41,161 nucleotides of DNA from an uncultured Erysipelotrichaceae bacterium (lineage in GTDB: Bacteria; Bacillota_I; Bacilli_A; Erysipelotrichales; Erysipelotrichaceae). A program made the translations under genes and the position numbers. The stretch is from assembly GCA_934675465.1 (NCBI GenBank), contig CAKUQM010000015.1:1-41161 (forward strand). Reading direction: 5' to 3'. Below the pieces are notes generated by a model. It saw nothing but the letters and a program-made list of their open reading frames with translations, searched no databases and had not been told where the DNA came from. Shown here one piece after another: positions 31,245 to 38,306 of this stretch (positions are counted from its first letter, which is position 1; the number at the start of each line of letters is the position of its first letter).

Positions 31245-31904
31245 TCACCAGTCTGAATCCCAATCAGTATCGCTACTATCCCACGAATCAAAGTCATAGT
31301 CATCAAAGTCACTGTCTGAATGGGTATTTGAAGTGTAGTTTTTAGATTTAGTAACATCACTAAAATCATATTCACTGTTATAGTCTTTTCCAACATAATA
31401 CTCTTCGTATTCTTCTGGGGTTCCTGAATAGATTACCCAATCATCCAAGATGGCATCAAAGAAGTACCATACGTTATCAGAATAGTAATATGGTTGTTGT
31501 TCAATGATGTAATAGCCTTTTTTAGGGCCTGTGAAGTGTAGGATTAAATATAGTCCTATTACCGCAAAGAAGATGACAAAGGCAGCGATGTCTTTTGGCT
31601 TTTTCTTTTTCTTCTCTTTTTCTTTTCTAAGTCCTGTTCTTAGATCCATTTCATCAACTAATTTAGAAAAGAAAATATTAACCGCGATGGCTTCGTTGTT
31701 TCCCTTATATCTTGTGAAACGTTCCCCATTGGCTTTGTTTTTGTAGACGATATATTCGTCTCCTTCTTTATAAATGCCGAAGCATTTAGGATCACTTCTA
31801 TTTTCATTAATAAAGAAACGGGTTTTTTCACTAGAAATACCTTTTTCTTTAAAGAAAGCGTCAAGTTCTTCAATAGTAGTTAATTTTACCGGTTTATTTT
31901 CCAC
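31245..31904 (-). CDS. Single-span membrane protein with acidic Ser/Asp/Trp tail
   Basis: A 219-residue protein I do not recognise. Residues 1-90 form a soluble, mixed domain (for example FFINENRSDPKCFGIYKEGDEYIVYKN is split around short strands). A lysine-rich patch (KEKEKKKKKPKD) precedes one membrane helix near 108-125 (AAFVIFFAVIGLYLILHF), so the N-terminus is probably inside the cell. The outer part is rich in Tyr and Trp, then ends in a low-complexity tail of Asp, Ser and Trp. It starts three bases after the small FakA-like gene, so the two form an operon. No function is proposed. Confidence 0.7.
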   Translation of the reverse strand: MENKPVKLTTIEELDAFFKEKGISSEKTRFFINENRSDPKCFGIYKEGDEYIVYKNKANGERFTRYKGNNEAIAVNIFFSKLVDEMDLRTGLRKEKEKKKKKPKDIAAFVIFFAVIGLYLILHFTGPKKGYYIIEQQPYYYSDNVWYFFDAILDDWVIYSGTPEEYEEYYVGKDYNSEYDFSDVTKSKNYTSNTHSDSDFDDYDFDSWDSSDTDWDSDW

Positions 31905-31907
31905 TTG

Positions 31908-32159
31908 TTATCCTTTCAGTCCTCTAGATTGTCTGTCCATGTCTTCAACAACAATGTCATAGATTTCGCCAAGTGAGGCACAGTATTCTAATACTTTCCA
32001 TGGCTCATTAGTATGAAAATGAATCTTGATTAGTTCATTATCGCCAACAGCTAGTAAACAATCACCTTTAAAGTTTTGATTAAAGTAATTGTTTATTTCA
32101 TCTTCATTTAGGTTATTTCCTTCAATTAATAATTGAGTATCGTATCGATAGTCTAACAT
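31908..32159 (-). CDS. Stand-alone FakA/YloV-like middle domain
   Basis: An 83-residue protein that matches only the domain following the DAK2 (DhaL) part in FakA/YloV fatty-acid kinases: YDTQLLIEG, GDCLLAVGDNELIKIHFHTNEPWKVLEY and the VVEDMDRQ end. The full kinase has about 550 residues with an ATP-binding DAK2 domain, absent here. The gene looks real: AGGAGG is well placed before the ATG and the stop is three bases before the next gene. The HxHT pair of the family is kept; the family's usual Cys in YCT is Asp here, as far as I recall the pattern. It may bind FakB-like partners or be a relic; function unknown. Confidence 0.68.
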   Translation of the reverse strand: MLDYRYDTQLLIEGNNLNEDEINNYFNQNFKGDCLLAVGDNELIKIHFHTNEPWKVLEYCASLGEIYDIVVEDMDRQSRGLKG

Positions 32160-32261
32160 AGGGGCTACCTCCTTTTTAGAAATTATATCATCTATATAAG
32201 TATGCTTAATTCACCAAGTTGGGGGTATACATATTTTTTATTACGAGTATAATAATAAAAC

Positions 32262-33626
32262 GTGAATACGGGAAAAATGACTGAGGGTAATCCTCTTAAA
32301 TTGATATTAGCTTTTTCAATACCGCTTTTGTTGGGTAATCTTTTTCAGCAATTTTATAATATTGTAGATACTGCTATTGTTGGTCAAACGCTAGGTAAAG
32401 TAGCTTTGGCTGGTGTTGGTTCAACTACTAGTGTGCAGTTTTTAGTAATAGGTTTTTGTCAAGGGCTAACACAAGGTTTTGCGATTCCCGTTGCTCAAAG
32501 ATTTGGGGCTAATGATTTAAAGAATTTGAAGAAATATGTTTTTAATGGAGCTGTTTTAACTTTTATTTTTGCGATTCTTATTACCTTATTAACAGTTGTG
32601 CTTACACCACAAATCTTATCTTTATTAAAGGTAAATAGTGAGATTTATAGTAGCTCATATAGCTATATCGTGGTGATATTTGCGGGTATTCCGTTTACAC
32701 TTTTATATAACTATTTAAGTGGTATTTTAAGATCGATAGGCGATTCTAAGACACCATTTTATTTCTTAGCTTTTTCAGCTATTTTAAATATTTTCTTAGA
32801 CTTCTTCTGTATCTTGGTTTTAAGATGGGGTTGTGCTGGCGCTGCCATTGCGACTATCTTTTCTCAAGCTGTTAGTGGTTTATTATGTCTTGGCCTTATC
32901 ATCATGAAGTTTGAAGTATTGCATGTTGATTCTAAGGATAGACATATCAGTATGAAACATTGTCTACATTTATTGAATATGGGACTACCTATGGGTTTAC
33001 AATTGTCTATTACAGCCATTGGATCGATGGTTATGCAGTCTGCTAATAATGGTTTAGGTACAACTTATGTATCTGGTTTTGCGGCTGGTGCTAAGATTAA
33101 ACAATTGATGATGTGTCCCTTTGATGCCTTTGGTATCGCTACTTCTACTTTCTTATCACAAAACTATGGGGCAAGAAAGGCTAAGCGTATTAAGGAAGGC
33201 TTTGGCGTTGGCTTAAAGATTGGTATTGTCTATGGCGTGATGGCTGGTGTTATCTTGTTCTTCTTTGGTAGAACTTTAAGCACTTTATTTATTTCACTTG
33301 AAGAAGTTGAGGCACTAGATGCTTCTTATGATTATTTAAGAAGACTTGGTTATTTCTATCCAATGTTGGGTATGCTTATGGTGTCTAGAATGGCTTTACA
33401 GGGTCTTGGTTATTCTAATAGGGCCATGTTGGCTGGTATTATCGAGATGGTTTTAAGAAGTGTTTTTGCGACTATTTTTGTGCCTATTTATAAGTTTGAT
33501 GCGATTACTTTCACTGATCAATTAGCTTGGTTTGGTGGTGTTGTATATTTACTTCCAATGTTTATTTTTACTTTTAAGCAAGTTGAGAAGAATATCGAGT
33601 ATGAATTAAGGTATATGCAAAAATGA
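32262..33626 (+). CDS. MATE-family exporter (DinF/NorM-like)
   Basis: A 454-residue protein with about twelve helices. MTEGNPLKLILAFSIPLLLGNLFQQFYNIVD is the typical first helix of Firmicute MATE exporters (split here as MTEGNPLKLILAFSIP and LLLGNLFQQFYN), and SIGDSKTPFYFL after helix 4 is also typical. It would export a drug-like or metabolic cation. The start is GTG at 32262 or ATG at 32277; no clear ribosome site is present, and TATAAT (32248-32253) ends eight bases before the GTG. Its stop overlaps the next HAD gene (ATGA). Confidence 0.87.
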   Translation: MNTGKMTEGNPLKLILAFSIPLLLGNLFQQFYNIVDTAIVGQTLGKVALAGVGSTTSVQFLVIGFCQGLTQGFAIPVAQRFGANDLKNLKKYVFNGAVLTFIFAILITLLTVVLTPQILSLLKVNSEIYSSSYSYIVVIFAGIPFTLLYNYLSGILRSIGDSKTPFYFLAFSAILNIFLDFFCILVLRWGCAGAAIATIFSQAVSGLLCLGLIIMKFEVLHVDSKDRHISMKHCLHLLNMGLPMGLQLSITAIGSMVMQSANNGLGTTYVSGFAAGAKIKQLMMCPFDAFGIATSTFLSQNYGARKAKRIKEGFGVGLKIGIVYGVMAGVILFFFGRTLSTLFISLEEVEALDASYDYLRRLGYFYPMLGMLMVSRMALQGLGYSNRAMLAGIIEMVLRSVFATIFVPIYKFDAITFTDQLAWFGGVVYLLPMFIFTFKQVEKNIEYELRYMQK

Positions 33627-34255
33627 TTAAGGCGATTTTGTTTGATATGGATGGTACTTTGGTGGATTCTGAGAAGTACTATACCGAGATGTCTTATAAG
33701 TGGGTCTTACAATATCGTGATGTAAATAAAAGTGATATCTATCAAATTGTTGGTTTGAATATGGATGATACTTATAAGACGATGTCTTTGTTGGCTGGTT
33801 TGTCTTATGATGAAACTAAGAAGAGCTATGATGAGTACTTTAGTGTGCATCCAATGGATTATAATGATTATCTTTTTAATGATGTAAGAGATGTTTTGTC
33901 TAAGTTACAAGATTACAAATTAGCTATTTGTACCTTATCTTCAAGGTGGATGTTGGATAAATTTATTAGTGACTGTAGTTTAAATTGTTTTGATTTACTT
34001 TTATCTGATGATGATGTAAAAAATCCTAAGCCTAGTCCTGATATTTATTTAAAGGCTATTGAAAGGCTTGGTGTTAATAGAGATGAAACTTTGGTTATAG
34101 AAGATTCTAGTACGGGTATTAAGGCTGGTAAGAATGCGGGTATTTGTACTTTGGCTAGGGATAGTAGTAGATTTTTTGTGGATCAAAGTGAAGCTGATTA
34201 TATTTTTGATGATTTACATGAGGTTTTAAATATTTTAAATGAAAAGAATATTTAG
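33623..34255 (+). CDS. HAD-superfamily hydrolase, beta-phosphoglucomutase-like
   Basis: A 210-residue HAD protein with all motifs intact: LFDMDGTLVDSE (Asp8 and Asp10), ICTLSSR (motif II), KPSPDIYLKA with the motif III Lys, and VIEDSSTGIKAGKNAG (motif IV). A helical cap lies between motifs I and II. This is the pattern of beta-phosphoglucomutase and small sugar-phosphate phosphatases; substrate unknown. It overlaps the MATE gene by four bases and the next small membrane gene by 17, so all three are coupled. Confidence 0.88.
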   Translation: MIKAILFDMDGTLVDSEKYYTEMSYKWVLQYRDVNKSDIYQIVGLNMDDTYKTMSLLAGLSYDETKKSYDEYFSVHPMDYNDYLFNDVRDVLSKLQDYKLAICTLSSRWMLDKFISDCSLNCFDLLLSDDDVKNPKPSPDIYLKAIERLGVNRDETLVIEDSSTGIKAGKNAGICTLARDSSRFFVDQSEADYIFDDLHEVLNILNEKNI

Positions 34256-34664
34256 TTTTTTAATATATATTTTGATGCATATCATGATTGCGGTATGTTT
34301 TATCGATACTTATATTATGGATAAGCTATATGCTTCTTTGGTGGCGATTGCTTGTTTGATGATGCTTATTATCATTAGACCTAAGAGGAAAGAATTTTGG
34401 AAGAAACTACGTAATAGGACTTATTATTACTTGTTGTTTGCGTTTTTCTTATCTTTTTTATCTTTTGTGGATAAGGTTAGTGTTCCTTATGAATGGTTTA
34501 GTGTCTATGGTTTTAAGATTTGGTTGAATTTCATTTCTTTGATTCTTATTATAAAAACCATTTATGGTTATGCTTCTAAGGATAGATATTTAAAAAGGAA
34601 TCCTAAGAATGAATTGAAGGCTAAGTCTTTGTTGATTAAAAATGAAAAAACTAATCAAAATTAG
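34239..34664 (+). CDS. Small membrane protein of unknown function
   Basis: A 141-residue protein with four predicted membrane helices (about 5-25, 31-47, 63-80 and 91-110) and basic loops, including RPKRKEFWKKLRNR after helix 2 and a lysine-rich C-terminus. I do not recognise a family. It starts 17 bases inside the HAD gene, and no separate ribosome site is evident, so it depends on coupling. The ORF is open and its composition is like that of neighbouring genes, which supports a real gene. Confidence 0.62.
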   Translation: MKRIFSFLIYILMHIMIAVCFIDTYIMDKLYASLVAIACLMMLIIIRPKRKEFWKKLRNRTYYYLLFAFFLSFLSFVDKVSVPYEWFSVYGFKIWLNFISLILIIKTIYGYASKDRYLKRNPKNELKAKSLLIKNEKTNQN

Positions 34665-34686
34665 AAAATAATTTTCTGAAAAAATA

Positions 34687-34717
34687 TTGAAACATCGAAA
34701 AATAGTGTTAATATAAT
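34687..34717 (+). promoter_or_regulatory. Promoter of the T-box operon
   Basis: TTGAAA (34687-34692) and TATAAT (34712-34717) with a 19-base spacer, just before the T-box leader. Confidence 0.55.
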
Positions 34718-34722
34718 TTTAT

Positions 34723-34972
34723 AAACGTTATAGATGAACTAGTAACAGGATTGACTGTATTAAAGAGAGACTGTGGGTGCTGAAAGCAGTTATATAGGGT
34801 TTTGTGAATTCCTCATTTATGTTAGCTATTGAAATTGTAGTAGATGTGCTCGGTTGTTCCCGTTATCGAACTAGACCATGTTAGTGGTTAAAGAGGTCAA
34901 TATAGTAATATATTGATGAATAAAGGTGGTAACGCGAAGACTCACTCGTCCTTTGGATGGTGGGTCTTTTTT
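34723..34972 (+). promoter_or_regulatory. T-box leader; specifier reads as UUC (Phe)
   Basis: The T-box sequence AAAGGTGGTAACGCG is at 34922-34936. A terminator follows: GACTCAC (34939-34945) pairs with GTGGGTC (34960-34966), the inner arms CGTCC/GGATG extend it, and six T end it at 34972. Stem I is seen from about 34733, with the AGTAAC side of the specifier loop and the GAATTCC side. I pair AGATGA with TCATTT below and ACAGGA with TTTTGT above; the loop then reads GAA-TTC-C, so the specifier would be UUC. The T-box base is U, matching a tRNA with discriminator A (as tRNA-Phe; bacterial tRNA-Trp usually has G). The class is firm; the specifier is my hand fold. Confidence 0.9.
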
Positions 34973-34989
34973 GTTAGGAGGATATATTT

Positions 34990-35955
34990 ATGAAGAAAGT
35001 AATGATAATCTTATTATCTGTGTTGATGGTACTTAGTTTAAGTGCTTGTGGTGCTAAGAAAGATGATTCTACTATTAAGGTTGGTATTTTACAACTTATG
35101 ACTCATGGTTCTTTGGATGAGGCAAGAGAGGGTATGAAGGATTACCTTAAGGAAAATGGCTATGATAATATCGAGTATGTTTATCAAAATCCAGAGGGTG
35201 ATCAATCTAATTTAACGACAATGGCTGATAGTTTGGTGAATGGCGATTGTGATGTGATTGTGGCTATTGCGACTCCTTGTGCTCAAGTATTAATGAATAC
35301 AAATGTTGATACACCAATCGTGGGTACTGCGATTACTGATTATGTAAGTGCTGGTTTGGTTAAGTCAAATGAAGAGCCAGGTTCTTATATTACTGGTGTT
35401 AGTGATTATTTCTCAAGTGATAAGCAAGTTGCTTTAATTAAGGAACTTGTACCAAATATTTCTAAAGTAGGTATTTTATATACATCTAGCGAAACTAATT
35501 CTGAATTACAAGCTGATGAAATGCTTAAGGCTTTAGAAGCTGCAGGTATTGAAAGTGTAGTTAAGACTACACCTGATAAGAATACTACAAGTGAGACTAT
35601 TACTGCTTTGGCTAAGGAAAATGTAGAACTTATTTATATCCCTACTGATAATAATTTGGCTGCTTCTATGGGTAGTGTTTTACAATCAGCAGAAGAATAT
35701 AAACTACCAGTAGTTGTTGGTGCTGCTGCGATGGTTAGTGATGGCGGTTTGGCTAATGTGGGCATTGATTACTATGAACTTGGTAAGTTAACTGGTGAAG
35801 TTGTTAAGAAAGTGTTAGATGGTGGCGATACAGCTACTATGCCTATTGTTTATGAAGACAGTGGTAAGGTTTACTATAACTCTAAGGTGGCAGAAAGAAT
35901 TGGTTATACAATTCCTGAATCTATTATTGAAAAGGGTAATGATTTAGGTAAGTAA
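34990..35955 (+). CDS. ABC importer substrate-binding lipoprotein (TrpX-like)
   Basis: A 321-residue lipoprotein: signal peptide of 19 residues and lipobox LSAC with Cys20, so it is anchored outside the membrane. The rest matches the ABC_sub_bind family (PF04392): VGILQLMTHGSLDEAREGM at the start, then VGTAITDY and VGIDYYELGKLTGE. In streptococci this family (TrpX) binds tryptophan or other aromatic amino acids. The T-box leader upstream supports an amino-acid substrate, with phenylalanine suggested by the specifier. AGGAGG lies before the ATG. It is followed by its permease after two bases. Confidence 0.88.
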   Translation: MKKVMIILLSVLMVLSLSACGAKKDDSTIKVGILQLMTHGSLDEAREGMKDYLKENGYDNIEYVYQNPEGDQSNLTTMADSLVNGDCDVIVAIATPCAQVLMNTNVDTPIVGTAITDYVSAGLVKSNEEPGSYITGVSDYFSSDKQVALIKELVPNISKVGILYTSSETNSELQADEMLKALEAAGIESVVKTTPDKNTTSETITALAKENVELIYIPTDNNLAASMGSVLQSAEEYKLPVVVGAAAMVSDGGLANVGIDYYELGKLTGEVVKKVLDGGDTATMPIVYEDSGKVYYNSKVAERIGYTIPESIIEKGNDLGK

Positions 35956-35957
35956 GT

Positions 35958-36830
35958 ATGGCAATTGTTGTTTCTGCTTTGTCACAAGGCCTACTGTGGT
36001 CAGTGTTGGCTGTTGGTGTTTATTTATCTTATCGTTTCTTGAATATTTCAGATTTAACAAGTGAAGGATCATTTACTTTAGGTGCTGCCGTCTGTGCATC
36101 TAATATTGTAAGAGGAACAGATCCCTTATTATCTTGTTTATTAGCGCTTATTGCGGGTGCTTTGGCAGGACTTGTGACTGGTGTTTTACATACTAAGTTT
36201 AAAATGCCTTCACTTCTTGCGGGTATCTTATCAATGACTGGTTTGTATTCTATTAATCTAAGAATTATGGGTAAGGCGAATATTCCCTTGACTCAATCAG
36301 TAACATTATTAACTAAGTTAAAGAATGTCCTTGGTTTAACAAGAGATAGGGATGCAGCTATCTATTTGGGTTTGATTGTGGTTATTATTTTGATTATTTT
36401 ACTTGTATGGTTCTTTAATACTGAATTTGGTTTTTCAGTAGTGGCAACAGGTAATAATGATAAGATGATTAGGGCCAATGGTGTTGATTCTGATAAGACA
36501 ATTATTGCGGGTTTGATGTTGTCTAATGCCCTTATTGCGTTAAGCGGATCTTTGGTTGCTCAATATAATGGTTATGCTGATGTGACGATGGGTATTGGTG
36601 CCATTGTGGTTGGTTTGGCTAGTGTCATCATTGGTGAAGTATTGTTTAAAGATAAGTATTTTGCGGTGTGTCTTATTGGAGTTGTAGTGGGTTCAATTAT
36701 TTATCGTTTGATTGTAACTTTTGTGGTAAATACTAATTTTATTTCCGCTAATGATATGAAGTTGTTTACAGCTATTGTGGTTGCGGTGGCTATTATCATT
36801 GCGAATAAGGGAGGTAAGAAGCGTGTTTAA
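35958..36830 (+). CDS. ABC importer permease (TrpY-like)
   Basis: A 290-residue membrane protein with about eight to nine helices. It belongs to the branched-chain/ribose-type permease group (PF02653), as do TrpY proteins; SDLTSEGSFTLGAAV after helix 1 and VATGNNDKMIRANGVDSDK as the loop to the ATPase are typical. It forms the channel for the substrate delivered by the lipoprotein at 34990. It starts two bases after the lipoprotein stop and overlaps the ATPase gene by eight bases, so the three are one transcription and translation unit. Confidence 0.88.
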   Translation: MAIVVSALSQGLLWSVLAVGVYLSYRFLNISDLTSEGSFTLGAAVCASNIVRGTDPLLSCLLALIAGALAGLVTGVLHTKFKMPSLLAGILSMTGLYSINLRIMGKANIPLTQSVTLLTKLKNVLGLTRDRDAAIYLGLIVVIILIILLVWFFNTEFGFSVVATGNNDKMIRANGVDSDKTIIAGLMLSNALIALSGSLVAQYNGYADVTMGIGAIVVGLASVIIGEVLFKDKYFAVCLIGVVVGSIIYRLIVTFVVNTNFISANDMKLFTAIVVAVAIIIANKGGKKRV

Positions 36831-37617
36831 GGTTGAAGGTTTATATAAGACTTTTGAGGCTCATAGTGCAAATGAGGTTCATGCGATAAATGGTGTTGAT
36901 TTGGTGATTAATGATGGTGATTTTATTACCGTCATTGGTTCTAATGGTGCTGGTAAGTCTACGTTATTGAATTTATTAAGTGGTAGTACTATTGCGGATT
37001 CGGGTAAGATTTATCTAGATGATTTGGATGTTACTAAGATGCCTGAATATAAAAGGGCGAAGTATGTAGGAAGAGTTTTCCAGGATCCTCGTGTTGGTAC
37101 TTGTCCTGATTTGTCTATTATTGAGAATATGTCTTTGGCTAAAAGAAGAGGGAAGCTTAGAACTTTAAGGCTTGGTATGTCTAAGGGTGAAAAGGAAGAG
37201 TATATTGAAGATTTAAAGACTTTGAATCTTGGTTTAGAGGATCGTCCCAAGAGCAAGGCTGGTTTGTTGTCGGGTGGCCAAAGACAGGCTTTAACGCTTT
37301 TGATGGCAACGCTTGTTAAACCTAGGCTGTTGTTGTTGGATGAGCATACAGCGGCTCTAGATCCAGGTACGGCAGCAGTTGTCTTGTCTAAGACTGAGGA
37401 GATAATTAATAAGCATAATTTAACTGCTTTTATGGTTACTCATAATATGAAGGATGCCTTAAGGTATGGTAATCGTTTGATTATGATGGATAAGGGTAGG
37501 ATTGTTTTGGATATAAGTGGTGAAGAAAAGAAGAAGTTAACGGTAGCTGATTTGCTGAAGATGTTTGAGAAGGTTACTGGTAATGAGATTGTGAATGATA
37601 GTGTTTTATTAGCTTAA
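36823..37617 (+). CDS. ABC importer ATPase (TrpZ-like)
   Basis: A 264-residue ATPase subunit. Walker A is GSNGAGKST, the signature LSGGQRQALTLL, Walker B LLLLDEHTAALDP and the H-loop FMVTHNMKDA. The DEHTAALDP form is the one usual for the TrpZ group. The start is GTG at 36823, chosen because GGGAGG lies eight bases before it and the family starts here; an upstream TTG or ATG frame extension has no similarity. It overlaps the permease by eight bases. A strong terminator begins on its stop codon. It powers the T-box controlled amino-acid import. Confidence 0.9.
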   Translation: MFKVEGLYKTFEAHSANEVHAINGVDLVINDGDFITVIGSNGAGKSTLLNLLSGSTIADSGKIYLDDLDVTKMPEYKRAKYVGRVFQDPRVGTCPDLSIIENMSLAKRRGKLRTLRLGMSKGEKEEYIEDLKTLNLGLEDRPKSKAGLLSGGQRQALTLLMATLVKPRLLLLDEHTAALDPGTAAVVLSKTEEIINKHNLTAFMVTHNMKDALRYGNRLIMMDKGRIVLDISGEEKKKLTVADLLKMFEKVTGNEIVNDSVLLA

Positions 37618-37640
37618 GGAGAAAAAAATCTCCTTTTTTT
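37616..37640 (+). terminator. Terminator of the ABC importer operon
   Basis: Stem AAGGAGA (37616-37622) with TCTCCTT (37629-37635), six-A loop, then five more T. Confidence 0.88.
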
Positions 37641-37703
37641 AATTTTGGGGTAGGAATTTTAGGGTTTGTCGGCAAATATATAGTGAAAGGATGGAAAAGA
37701 ATT

Positions 37704-38006
37704 ATGAATAACATGATTAATGTTGATCCAAGCAGCTTAGAACAGACTGCTGGGAGAGTTGAGAGTGCTGATGGTGATTACCAAAGATTGTTTAATTCAC
37801 TATATAGCGAAGTTGATCGATTAGAGACTAATTGGGGAGGCAAGGATAACAAGGCTTTCTCGGGTAAGATTCGATCTTTTGAGGAGGATTTAAGACAGAT
37901 TTCTCTAATTATGCGTCAGTATGCGGAGTTCTTGAGAGCTAGTGCTAAGGCTTATCGTGAGACTCAGGATGAATTAACAAATTGTGCAGGAAAATTGAAA
38001 GGATAG
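37704..38006 (+). CDS. WXG100-family protein (type VII secretion), first
   Basis: A 100-residue, mostly helical protein with the WXG turn at Trp44 (NWGGKDN) between two long helices, the hallmark of ESAT-6-like (EsxA/EsxB) substrates of type VII secretion. Length is exactly that of the family, and there is no signal peptide. The ATG at 37704 is chosen; a GTG at 37683 in the same frame adds seven residues outside the fold. AAAGG lies 13 bases before it, rather far. It is followed after three bases by a second WXG100 gene and then a lipoprotein and EssC, so it belongs to a type VII locus. Partner pairing with the second protein is inferred. Confidence 0.87.
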   Translation: MNNMINVDPSSLEQTAGRVESADGDYQRLFNSLYSEVDRLETNWGGKDNKAFSGKIRSFEEDLRQISLIMRQYAEFLRASAKAYRETQDELTNCAGKLKG

Positions 38007-38009
38007 TAT

Positions 38010-38306
38010 ATGGATAATATTAGAATTACGTTACCAGAAGTGAGTGCTGCCGCAAACAATATTCGCAGCATTAATGCCAGTATGGATGATATCTTAAATG
38101 ATATCTCTAAAATGATGAATGATTTAACAGGTGTATGGAAGGGTACGGCTGGTGAGGCTATTGTTGAGCGTTTTAAGCGTTTTTCAACTCGTTTCATTGA
38201 TGAGAGTCAAACGATTGAAGAGTATGCAAAGTATCTTGATTATACCGTTTCTTCTTATGATTCTTTAGAGTCTACTTTAAGTTCTAATGCGTCGAATTTT
38301 GAATAA
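38010..38306 (+). CDS. WXG100-family protein (type VII secretion), second
   Basis: A 98-residue helical hairpin protein with the WXG turn at Trp43-Lys44-Gly45 (VWKGTAGEA). The first helix carries ITLPEVSAAANNI, the usual start of WXG100 proteins. The C-terminus has no clear YxxxD/E export signal; SSYDSLES contains YDSLE, which fits Y-x-x-x-E. It would pair with the first WXG100 protein as a helical dimer and be secreted through EssC. AAAGG is upstream of the ATG. Its 3' end overlaps the lipoprotein gene by 20 bases. Confidence 0.88.
   Translation: MDNIRITLPEVSAAANNIRSINASMDDILNDISKMMNDLTGVWKGTAGEAIVERFKRFSTRFIDESQTIEEYAKYLDYTVSSYDSLESTLSSNASNFE

Noticed and set aside
36775..36822. Upstream extension of the ABC ATPase
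   Set aside because: The added hydrophobic residues are a shadow of the permease end; GTG at 36823 with GGGAGG upstream fits the family start.
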